Assembly (NCBI GenBank): GCA_014529385.2
Contig: CM043966.1
Location: forward strand, 95,634,087-95,698,086
Reading direction: 5' to 3'
DNA length: 64,000 nucleotides
DNA from: Adiantum capillus-veneris
Taxonomy: Eukaryota > Streptophyta > Polypodiopsida > Polypodiales > Pteridaceae
The notes beneath the pieces are model-generated. The model ran no database searches. It saw only the letters and a list, made by a program, of their open reading frames with translations, and was not told the DNA's origin. The number at the start of each line of letters is the position of its first letter. Within the stretch, counting starts at the first letter, position 1. A program made the translations under genes and the position numbers. This document shows, piece by piece, positions 35,540-45,732 of the stretch.

Positions 35540-35964
35540 ACATACACAGAACCTCAAACATGTAGCCATCGGGCGGTCGTGGGGAACGTCTCGATGTTTT
35601 TTTTGCAAAACAGGGAAATGAAGGGGGCATATGGGGTCAACAAGGAGGGCGTACGGGGTTAACTGGACCACAAATGACCAGGGCAACACCCTGTGGGGTC
35701 GGACGGGGCAAAAAATCCCCTATGCTCCACAACATGCAGGGAGCAGATTTGGCAGTGACAGATCTGCTCCCTGCGTGCCATGGCACATAGGGGCTTTTTT
35801 TGCCCCTTCCGACCTCGTCGGGTGCCTCCATGGTCATTTGTGATCCGATTGACCCCGTATGCCCTCCCCCCCCGCCGCCCCCCCCGATCGCCCCGTTTTG
35901 CAAAAGAATCACCGAGACGTGCCCCGGTCGCCTGATGGCTGCATGTTCGAGGTTCTGTGCATGT
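35540..35964. mobile_element. GC-rich foldback (MITE-like) element
   Basis: Two arms of about 200 bp are imperfect inverted copies. The outer ends are CACAGAACCTC (35545-35555) and GAGGTTCTGTG (35949-35959). Inner landmarks are GGGAGCAGAT against ATCTGCTCCC and CAAATGACCA against TGGTCATTTG. The centre lies near 35750. A poly-C run sits at 35869-35885. Base composition is clearly richer in G+C than the surroundings. No ORF of its own. Nested inside the 11.3-kb TIR element; ends are not of that family, and no target duplication was fixed. Confidence 0.8.
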
Positions 35965-38305
35965 CGACACCGCTGGACAAGCCGTGTGCCATGGTGGTCA
36001 CCTTAAATTTAACATACCCAAAAATTTAAATACTTACTAAAAAAAATATACAAAACAAAGTTGAACAATTGCACGGAATGGTAGAAATTTGACATTTGAT
36101 ATTATAGGAAAAGATTACAAGTCTCATCAAGAGAGAGTACATGGAATAAACTATTTCTGATGAAGGCATCCTTCATTTAGTAAATTGACTGCTAAAGCTA
36201 AATCCATATTTTTCAGTGTTACAGGCTTAGCATGCACCATACAGGAAACGCCATCCTCAAAAAGATGCACCAAAATGTCTTCGACGGCATCCTCTAGGAC
36301 CAGTAAAGCTGCACGTTGTATACGTTGTCAAGAAATTTGCGGTCTTGCCAGGAAAGCACCGGGCTTATGGATGTGAGAGTTTGTGAGAGAACTCAACAAA
36401 AACTATATGAAGGAGTTAAACCATAGATGCCATGAAGACTAGGGTTTGGAAAGAAGTGCAATCAAAGAAGATTCACTCTTTCTCTCTTGCGCTCACACAC
36501 ACAAAGAAAGAACACAAAAGAGAATGTCAAAACAATACGAAAATGAAAACATCAAGGCTATGGTCATATCGTATCATGGGTAATATGAAAGGGTTAATAG
36601 ATGAGTTAATGGCATCCAATCTTGACTGACCAAATAGGCTACGAATTGTTCTTTGGAATTGTAGTTTTGTGCTTACCATAATATATATATTTTGTCTAGT
36701 GATTGGGATTAATTGTGTGTACAAATCCTCTTGGTTCATAGCAAGATAACTACGCTTACGTCAAAAGAAAAGTTATAGTCTATGAGAGGTAGTATGATGG
36801 GATCCGGTGATAGAAGTATTTCATTAAGCCTTTCTGGGCCAAAGAGAAACACTATACGTTGTTGAAAGTGTATTTTTCGGCTAATCCATACGTTAATTCT
36901 AATAGATCGTACAGAGTGAAAGCGATAGAAATGATCATCATGTGGGTTATTCATCTAAGATATTACGTGAGAAATGTAGATATGAGAGAAGTGAAGAGAT
37001 GAGAAGTTTCCCTCCCAAGCCCTATTCTTGCACGTAGGCAATAAGGATACTGCGGGGAGAGATGTACCTGTAGCAAAGAGAACCTAGAGAGGATGAATTA
37101 CTAAGAATGAGAGAGATAGGTTTGGTTAAGGAGATGAGATTAGATACATATATATATGTTGGATTAGAGATGAAAATGAAAACAACAAGAAATCAAGAAA
37201 ACATCAATGTAGAACACATCTTACTTGAAACCCTTCGGCACCATTATTGATGGGAGAGAGAAGAAGAGGGGAGAATTCAATGTTGATTGATACGCCAAGT
37301 ACAACACCTTCTTTGATTAGAGTTGATCTTCCAAGGATAGTGTACAAGAATGGCTAGTCTTCCTCTAGGAGAAAGTGTAGGCTTGGGCTTATGTTAATGG
37401 GGCTAAGTACAATTAGGCATTACTACTCACTCCCTCAAGAATTCCTCTCATCAATGGCTTGAATGCTTAAGTTCCTTCCAAGGAAGAAGAGGTCCCCTTT
37501 AATAGGTGAAGGGAACCCCCAAGGGTTTACACAAGAAGAGAGGAGCCAGTGTGAACAGGAATTGGAAAAGTTGGAAATGAGCTGCCCCTGCATGATGTGG
37601 GCAGACTGGGGTCCAGTATTTTGATCATATCTCCTCAACCGTGGCTCCAAATAAAAAAGTAAAAATATGGGCAAAAACTTCAGCTCATTAGCTACGATTT
37701 TCATTTTAAAATCGTTTTCCAATTCGGATTGGAACCTTGTGTAAAAAATTCATCAAAATAGGGTCCATTTATGGCAGCAAAAGTCTTCATGTGGTCTCCT
37801 TAGCCTAGACTTTCATTTAATTCCAAAGGACACCTCATGCCATATGAAAGCATGACATTGCTCCTTGACAAAGTTTTGTAATCATGCTTGCAATAATGCA
37901 TTAAAATAAGTGTATCTTTGAAATCATGCCACCTAGTGTCCCACTAGGATTTGATTCTCTCCTAGTAGTTATTTAAAAAGAAATATAAGAAAAGTATAAA
38001 AAATACATAGAATATATATATATTGGAGTTTACCCTAGATATAGGATCTAGCTAGGGTGTGATATGATAATGAAATAGTAGAAATAAAGAATCAATGCTT
38101 TTTGCCCCAAGTTAAAGAGGCGGAGCTATTGATGCTTTTCCCATAGTATTTTCTGATGGTAAAGTAAGGATATGTTACCCTTGAGAAAAATAATAGGATG
38201 AGATAGAAGGCTTATTATTATACTTAAATATGCATATGTACACTATAGGAAATATAATTATGTATCTAAAAAAATACAAGATAGATCTTGTAGCATGCGT
38301 TCCCA
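35965..38305. other. Interior of the TIR element, AT-rich, no recognised gene
   Basis: Short frames only. TA-rich runs lie at about 36680-36690, 37147-37156 and 38011-38022. I see no domain, LTR or inverted repeat here. Confidence 0.45.
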
Positions 38306-39426
38306 CTATGTACATGTCACAGCACGACAACGTGTAACAGAATCGCTATATTTGTCCATCATCTCTCTCACCACCTGAGAGAAGGCTGCTTTGGGTATGA
38401 TTGGCTCAGTGCTCTTTTGATATTTTCTAATCTCCAGCAGAGCAACTGTTTTTGGCTTCCATCTTCACTTTTTTTGTGCTGTTGGTGGTGGGGGAGGATC
38501 CGCCTTCCTGGCCCATTGAGGATGATCATCTTTATACTTTTTCCTCCTCTCCTCTTGGGCTTCTTGCTCTTTAGGTGTCACCTTGTCCTTTTTTTCTCTT
38601 TGCACATTGCTTGGCTCTTTGAGGTATTTTTGAAGGCCTTGAGCTCCCAGCCTTTGCTTGTTGGGTGGCTTGAGCTCTATCCTCTGCCGCCTTTCTCTCT
38701 GCCTCTACTTGTGCTTGTAAGTTTGCTAAATGATCTCTCTCAGCCTCGGCTCTCTGTCATTCCTCTTGCTCTCTTTGTCTTCTTGCTCTTCTTGTACTCT
38801 CTGTGCTTCCTTCTCAACTGCCTCTTTCTTTTCCATCTCCCTCATTCTTTTCCTCCTCTTGGCCTCTCTTGCTTTAGAAACCGGGTCGCCTGGTATTACC
38901 TTGATTACTCTTTGTTTGACTCGCGGTGAAAACTTTTTCGGCGTGGTTTTTGCGGTGGCTTGAGCACCAGCTACTGTGACAGCAGGTGAGGGCGCCTGAT
39001 TTTCAAGTGAACCTCGGTATTCTTTTTGTGTTGCTCTTGTTTCTTGCATGGATTTGTGTAGAGTCGAAACTGGTGGGGATCTGGCAGAGGTGTGCTATTG
39101 GCATGGTTTAATTCTTCGGGATCTCCAAAAATATGTCGCATAGTGGTTAAATCATCTAGATTTGATGGTTGGGGAGGCTCTTGTGTGTCTAGAGTGGGTT
39201 CGGACGTTGGGTTATCCACTTGTGGTTGGGAATGTGGATTTGAAGCCGTAGATTCTTCATGGGGTTCTGGATGTGAATTTTTTGTGGTGTGAGTGGCTGT
39301 GGTGGTATTGTTGTGCGTAGTGCCAGTCCGCTCATGTGAGGCGTCCATGTGGTGCAAGATATGAGTGCATGCATGATTGTGCTCGAGAGCATCTTCTAGA
39401 ATGTGCAAACAAGAAATGAACTTCAA
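38306..39426 (-). pseudogene. Histone-H3-like gene with long charged tail (cenH3-like?), truncated
   Basis: At 38306-38464 the minus strand encodes RWKPKTVALLEIRKYQKSTE followed by PIIPKAAFSQVVREM and YSDSVTRCRA. This aligns without gaps to the alpha-N helix, alpha-1 and loop 1 of histone H3. The EP-I-IP residues after KST and the VTR at loop 1 resemble plant centromeric H3 more than canonical H3. The frame then stops; alpha-2, alpha-3 and the C-terminus are absent. Upstream in the same frame lie a Pro-rich hinge (ADPPPPPT), KYKDDHPQWARK, and a Lys/Glu/Arg coiled coil (EKKEAVEKEAQRVQEEQEDK) back to an ATG at 39049. A second frame (38971-39426) adds a His/Thr/Asn-rich segment with MDASHERTGTTHNNTTT. 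Two stops (one just before RWKPK) and at least two frame changes mean it is probably a pseudogene, or needs introns I cannot verify. Confidence 0.65.
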
Positions 39427-40057
39427 GTAGGGAGTTTTGACTTATATCCTACTGAATTTTTTAAAAAAACTCAAAAACTCAATAATACTAATAAAAATTA
39501 AAAAAACTCCAAAATTGTCAAAATTTGACTTGTGGAACGACTGATTGTGGTGTCAACAAATCACGTGGCTTTACAATGTATGTTTACTATAGAAGTGGTT
39601 AGTGTCAAAAATTTATTGGTTTTCCACCCAACGTCTGCCATTTCGTCGCCTTGTCTCCAACCTTCGTCAAAATCGATCTTTTGCACTAGAAGCATGATAT
39701 GATTGTGATTGCCTCACGCTAACCACTTTCTCTATTCTACATTTCAAACTACTTTGCACTCTAGTCTTCTTCCTTTCTCTCCCTGCTAAAACTCTGTAGA
39801 ACCAATTGAACATTTTGTGTAGGGCATTGCTCTTTATTCTTCCATCTCCATGCCGTGTACTTTTAAAATACACTGCTTTTGCTTGATAGTGTGAGTGCTC
39901 CATTCTTTGGCTACTTCAAATGCCCAATGGACCGAATGTATCAAGAAAAAATGATCTATGAGCAAAGAGAATGTGTTGCAAAAATAATAAAACTTTAGTT
40001 CAAACCCTGATGTTTTTTAATCACAAAGACAAAGTGTTCAACCCACCATATAATGTG
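39427..40057. other. Spacer between the two minus-strand genes of the TIR element
   Basis: No gene recognised. A short minus-strand frame at 39667-39903 has no known motif. A poly-C run lies at 40069-40077, just inside the next relic. Confidence 0.4.
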
Positions 40058-42350
40058 TTATGTGAGTCCCCCCCCCCAACCATCCACCATTTGCGCTGTG
40101 AAATTATTGATTACAAACTTTAAGGTTGATATCTCAGTAGAGGTTAGCTTTGCCTTTTCAATTAAATGAGAAATATCATCTACAAATTGCCACACATGAG
40201 CATGCTTAATTCCTAGGGTTGTTTCATTACCTCTGTAGGTGATAATGTCACACACTTTTTTCCACAATTGAAACTCATTGGGACTTTGGGAGTCAAAATA
40301 GTTTGGAAACATATGCCTAGCTTTACTACCACCCATACATATTTTATTAGGACGATCTTGTGTACTTCCAGATGCCTTCTTGTCCTTTCATAACTCTACT
40401 GCACCCCCATGTAGGCCAACACTTGGTAGAATAGATTCAAGTTCTTTGATACACTCTTCCCTTCTTCTACAAGATCCATATTCCAAGCATAATTAATATG
40501 GAGCATAAGAAACTTGTCAAGAATTCCTAGACGGGCATAAAGAGTGTACACATGCACATTTATTAGAGGAATCGGTAGAATAAGATCCCAATTTGGATTG
40601 TCTATGTCTCGATTAGGGGGTACACTCTGGTCACAACTGAGGATACCTTGAAACCATTGTTGTAGTGATTTACCCGCTATTTGTGTGGTGGTCACACCTT
40701 TTGTAGAGTTGACTGCAACTTTTCCACACTTACTCTTACCGCCCTTTGGCTTGCTGGGATTTGAACCCTTCCCCTTAATTCCTAATGAGACTTTACTGTG
40801 GCAGCAATAATGCATGGAAAGAGAGTCATTGCACCTTGCTTGCACACTAACATACACTTGAGAGTTTTCAAGTCTCCTATCAAAATGCCACTTCACTTGG
40901 AACGTACCCAAACCTAAAACTTGCAATCACTGTCCTTCTTGTTGTTGTTGAATGACATTAACGATTGGGGTGTGATTAAAATACCATTTGAGGGACTCAT
41001 GTTTCTCATGTGGGAGATGAAAAGTTGCTAGCCACCAAATATTCTTCTCAGACTGAACACCTAAACAATGTTTCCCTTCTAGTTGGCATTTAGCTCAACA
41101 TCGATTCCCACCAAGGCTCTGTTCATAAGCGTAATGCTTACCCTTTTGAGCCGTTGACCTTTGACAATCTGGCACTCATCAATCTTCATTAATAATATTT
41201 TTTTGCCATCACACTCTTTCTATGTGAACCCATAAAATCTGATCATTGACTCCTGGAGCTTCAACAAGTCAACATAGACATTATTGAACTTGTTGTAACG
41301 GAAGGATTTGTTCTCTTCTTCTAATGGTAGGGCATCCTCCACATATTGAAATCCACCAAACAAGCTTGCAACATCATTATTGGTGCACCTTTTTGCAACA
41401 CTGATACTATAAGTTGTTGGTAGCAACCTAAACAAACCTTTTGCTCTGTGACCTAGTGTGACAAGTCTATACAAAGCTTCGTAGGCCTTGAAACTTGTTC
41501 CTGCACGGTCACATACCTCGATCATCTCCTGGGGCGACAAAATGTTGTTTAGCTCACTAAAATACTTTTGGCCCAAAACATTAGCAATGCTAGCATTGGA
41601 TGGATCATCCAATAGCTCCACCAACTGCTTTGGTTTGATGATATGTTACAACAGAGTATGTCCAGTCGTTTGAGCATCAGAATCGATTCCCATCATCATC
41701 CGAGCCACGTTTCTGCATATTGAAATAATATTACAACAATCTATAAAAAATGTAAGAAATTAGAAGCTTGCATTTGTATTCCTACCAAGTTTGACGGATA
41801 CGTTTCTTTTGAGCTCCACCGCTTGAAGATAGCATAAACATCGCATGTCTCTTGCACTTGCGAATGTGGTAGCCCAATGGATATGTGTGAGATGATTTAT
41901 TCGTTGGTGCATATTACGCGCAGTGTGTTGTAGCCGAACATAATTGTCTAGACGGCACTCTTGCTCCATTTTTTGATGCTTTGCTTTTTTAATAAGCTTT
42001 GACATCTCGTCGTTTATCTGCTTCTTCGTCTTCTTGTTGTCTTCCGCTCTGACTTGCTCAATGTCTTTCACGTACTTCTCTTGTAATGATGAATAGGTAG
42101 CACATATATGTTTTCTTTCTTCCCTTTCATTGACAAAAGTTGAATGTAATCCCCAGCATTAGACAAACAATCCGTGTCTCCCATCCCCAATAAACCGCAA
42201 TAGCTCAGTGACATTACGAAAAGGAGGTGATGCATTGGTCATTAGATTGCCAGGGTACATATGGCCATCAATCCATAACTTGATTGCCTTGTATCCAAGG
42301 TTCTGTAGCTGACCTCCAACATTGGGTTTAGATGTGCCAAGTTACAGAGT
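40058..42350 (-). pseudogene. Transposase-like gene of the TIR element, broken
   Basis: Successive minus-strand pieces read as one protein. 42350-42070: GHMYPGNLMTNASPPFRNVT and a FIGDGDTDCLSNAGDYIQLL block. 42071-41760: a Lys/Glu coiled coil followed by NYVRLQHTARNMHQRINHLT. An intron-like break (acceptor ATATGCAG near 41715). 41624-41220: ELLDDPSNASIANVLGQKYF to LKLQESMIRFYGF. 41190-41100: KKILLMKIDECQIVKGQRLK. 40857-40877 (GDLKTLK), followed by a C-I-Y-C pair near 40800. 40636-40396: LINVHVYTLYARLGILDKFL. 40336-40058: MGGSKARHMFPNYFDS and a long helix. An acidic residue after a hydrophobic strand, then G-D-L-K before a Cys pair, is a pattern of RNase-H-fold (DDE-type) transposases, but I cannot assign a superfamily. 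At least four stops or frameshifts. Confidence 0.6.
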
Positions 42351-42702
42351 AGCATACTTCTACTCTAAATTTGCATTTAATCAATATCGTTTTGACTTGT
42401 TAGTAATGTCTTGAAATGGTAGGGAATTGAATGACATTTGTGTTAGTTAATCAAGCAAATTAGAGAGAATGTGTAATGGTAACTGCTACAAGCATGTAAA
42501 GGTGGCTATGGAGGAAAGAAGTGGAGAGTACTCAAAGATAGGAGAAAAGGATTATGTTGTGGAGGGAAGAAAGAGGGGGAGTGCAGTTCAATCTCCTTTG
42601 AATTCGAATTGCTGATCATGAGTGTAAAGAGAGAAATGCTACTACACATAGAGATAATGGATTTTTCCATTGCTCTCAGCTAGAGCTGTAGTGGGACTAG
42701 CA

Positions 42703-42705
<3 letters not shown>

Positions 42706-42764
<59 letters not shown>

Positions 42765-42778
42765 AGAGAGAGAGAGAG
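42706..42778. repeat. GA microsatellite
   Basis: About 36 GA dinucleotide units with one ACAC interruption, 0.5 kb inside the right end of the TIR element. The Leu-Ser repeat ORFs on the minus strand here are artefacts of it. Confidence 0.95.
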
Positions 42779-43261
42779 GGAGTAGGAGATAGAAAGACCA
42801 TAAAGGAAGAGAGATTGGGAGAGAGGGAAAATTTGCAACCTTGGAGGATCTGCACTTTGTCAAAAAGAGGCAGCCGAGAATGTTCCTCAATGATTGGGAG
42901 GGGAAGTGACAAGAAAGAAAAGGGGAGAAAAGAAAGAGAGAGAGTTGGCTCACATTTTAGAGAGAGAATACAGTGAGAGAATGTAAAAATTTTGCTTTTT
43001 TGGAGGGGGGACTGAAAAGTGCCTCCTTTAATGAGTTCTAAGTGAGAGAGTTGTTTTATATGTTAGAGAGAGAAGAGGGGTGGGAGAAGGACATTTTAAA
43101 ATTCATTTACCCACCTCTCTTTTGGGCTACTAATAAGTAAACTATTTTCAAATTTGAAATATGGAAATGGATTTTAAAAAAATCTCAGCATAGGCTTTTT
43201 TGCCCTCTCTTTTTGGCTTGGTCAAACTTGGCTTAAGCTTTAAGCAATCCCTTAAATAGCC

Positions 43262-43301
43262 AAATAAAGAGGCCCTCCTATACCCCATTCACTTCCTAAT
43301 G
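43262..43301 (-). repeat. Right terminal inverted repeat
   Basis: Read on the minus strand it begins CATTAGGAAGTGAATGGGG and ends CCTCTTTATTT, pairing with 31993-32032. The next inner bases (GGCTATTTAAGGGA) match the left end of the 465-bp relative. Confidence 0.88.
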
Positions 43302-45698
43302 TTGGTATAGATTAGCCCATTTTCTTGATCTAGATGTTCTTTTAGCAACCAATTTTTGGCCACACTCAGGATTTTGGTGTCTAAGGGTCACTTCTAACAA
43401 ATGAGGATAGTTTCTAGTCAATTAGCCAAAAAGGTACATCGATCACGATCCATGTTGGCTAGCAATCTAGAAAAAAACTGCTTAGTTTGTCTCAAGCTTG
43501 TATATCCCTTTTTTCCAGGTTTTGTTGAGTTTAATTCAGATTTGAAGCTTTGACCATCAATTTTGTAAATTTTCAGAGTTATGGTCTTTGGTACCAGTAT
43601 AAGGTTTCAAATAGTTTGTACCCTGATCCTTTTGGTTCCAATTGGTGGTGGAACTTGTTACTTAACCTACTCCTATAATGTATCCATGAACGCAAATAAG
43701 TTTAACAGTGCAAAAATGGCAACAAAATGTATGGTGAAACAATCCTTTTCAAGCATAGGAGAATCAAAGAATGAAATACTTGTACTTCACTCACAGCTCT
43801 CTTTGATAATAAGGAGTAGCACTCTCTGGTCCTTGACTCCAGTTTCTATTAAGCACTAAATCCACATTTAGCTTCTTTACTGTCTAAGTGTAAATGGAAT
43901 GGGTGTCAAAATCTCTAGGAAGGATTTTTCGTACAACTAGGTCACTCACCACCTAAGGATCGACTTCCTCGAAAGCAGCGCCAATGCTAGCAGGTCGTCG
44001 CGATGAACGTCTGCAACATAGATATTTGGTACTAACATAATGTCAATATGAAAGCAAGCGACTTGGGATGGGGCACGGACACTCAATGAGATTGTTAATT
44101 TTATAGGAGTGAACCTAAAGAACTGTTCATACATCTACAATAGCAAATCAACCACTTCCTAGTAAAAAAAATCAGCATATGTCCAATCTCACTGCTCTAG
44201 GTCATCACGCCTTTTCAACATACAAACAAATTCAAAATGCAACGAAATTTAAGGAGAGGTGTTACAACACCTAATGACATAATCCTACCAAGTTTTGCAA
44301 TCATCTGGAAAGGTACATAAATCACGATCCATCCCAAAAAATGTATAGAAAATTGAAACAAAACTACTCGAAAAGGTTCCCTTCAAGGTTATAAACACTC
44401 TTTCAAGGTCAAAACATCAAAAAATAACCATTTAAAACGTCAAATCAACGCATTTAGCTCATAAACAAGACGTTGCAAACCACAACAGAATTGAGAATGA
44501 TTACACTTAGATTAGAGAGCAAGAGACAAGGAACACAATGTGCTATTCGGTATCGAATTTTAATTACCAGACAAGGAGAAAGATTGATTACAACTTGTAG
44601 CAGAAGTACAACTCTGCTTTCAAAACTAAGGGTTTTGAATTAAAAACTTGGGACCCTTTCCCACGGCCATTGGCCACTTACAAGGCTTGTAGGTTCTGAG
44701 TGGGTAATAGAGAATGATAGGCCAAATTACAATTTGAGAATCATCAATAGAAAAATTACAAGTCTTCTTTTGAAAAAAGGATTGAATATAGCATTGCTAC
44801 AGTGTGTAATTATAAACTTTTTATGTCTAACAGTAGAGTTGTGAAAATATAAAGGCTTGTAGTTTTCAATGTACCAAAAAAGCTTCGAGTTTTCAAAGAG
44901 ATGAGCTGATGTTCTTTTAATATTAAGAATGTGATTACATCTATGTTTCTTTGTAGATGCTTCTCTTAGATCTCTATCTATGTCCACAAGAATGTAATGG
45001 TTTATGTCATCACCTAATCACAATAATATATAAGCAACTTAGTATGATAAGGTACACACAATTTGTTCATGTACACTTTCACATCATTTGCATCTTAAAA
45101 TGTGATAGAAATGAAAGCAAATTAAGGTTGCTCAATTGTTTATTTTTGTAGGAGTTTTGGTCATTATACTAAATTGAAGGATGTGGTGTAAAATTGAGAC
45201 TGTGATTTGGTTGTGTCATCCATTCATCTCTCTCTCCCCTCTTCCTCTCTCTAATTTTGTGAAGCATGCTAAATTATGTTAATCATGTGATAGTGATTAG
45301 TTTACTTGTAACCAAGTGTAATCCCACATAGCTAACTAATGTTCCATATTTTCATATCTCTTTTTAAAAATTTTTAAATTTCATATAATGCCAAAAAAAT
45401 TTAAAATTTAAATTTTGTAAATTTTTATTAAGAGGAGGGAAACACCAAAATTTGAGAGGGAGGAGAGGGGGAGGGGGGCATTTTTAAAGCCAAAATTTGA
45501 AATTTTAGGCGTTAAATTGTACTTCAAAATAAAACACGATAATAGTAGTGGCAATATTAGAGTTAACTTTTGCGGTAATAGTCACAAAAATAATTGCGGT
45601 AATATTTGAAATGTTAAACCCCCCCCCCTGGCCTCCTCTCTCTTGGAGAGCTTGAAGGGTGTCCTTGGTGAGACGGAGCCATATGAGCTTCAAAGTAA

Positions 45699-45732
<34 letters not shown>

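Larger units (their letters stand above)
31993..43301. mobile_element. 11.3-kb terminal-inverted-repeat DNA transposon, unassigned superfamily
   Basis: The left end (31993-32032) and the reverse complement of the right end (43262-43301) agree at about 36 of 40 bases, beginning CATTAGGAAG. A 465-bp element at 53098-53562 has the same two ends, and its subterminal bases match left to left and right to right: ATGAGATTA inside one end, GG-A-TTTAAGGGA inside the other. So the ends belong together as one family. Flanks are AAGGTT on the left and TTGGTA on the right, with no direct repeat longer than TT. Interior: broken transposase-like gene, H3-like gene, acidic ORF, nested foldback element. Autonomous-type but now decayed. 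Confidence 0.78.

Noticed and set aside
36432-36954. Frames on both strands at 36432-36954 as a gene
   Set aside because: Short, AT-rich, without motifs, and overlapping on opposite strands.
38417-38929. 170-codon plus-strand frame rich in Leu, Phe and Ser that looks like a multi-pass membrane protein
   Set aside because: It is the antisense of the Lys/Glu/Arg-rich tail of the H3-like gene: reversed AAG/GAG codons give CTT/CTC. No membrane-protein family resemblance.
42642-42953. Minus-strand frames with long Leu-Ser repeats
   Set aside because: Produced entirely by the GA microsatellite at 42706-42778.
31985-43310. TT as a target duplication of the 11.3-kb element
   Set aside because: Two bases match by chance one time in sixteen, and the 465-bp relative shows none.
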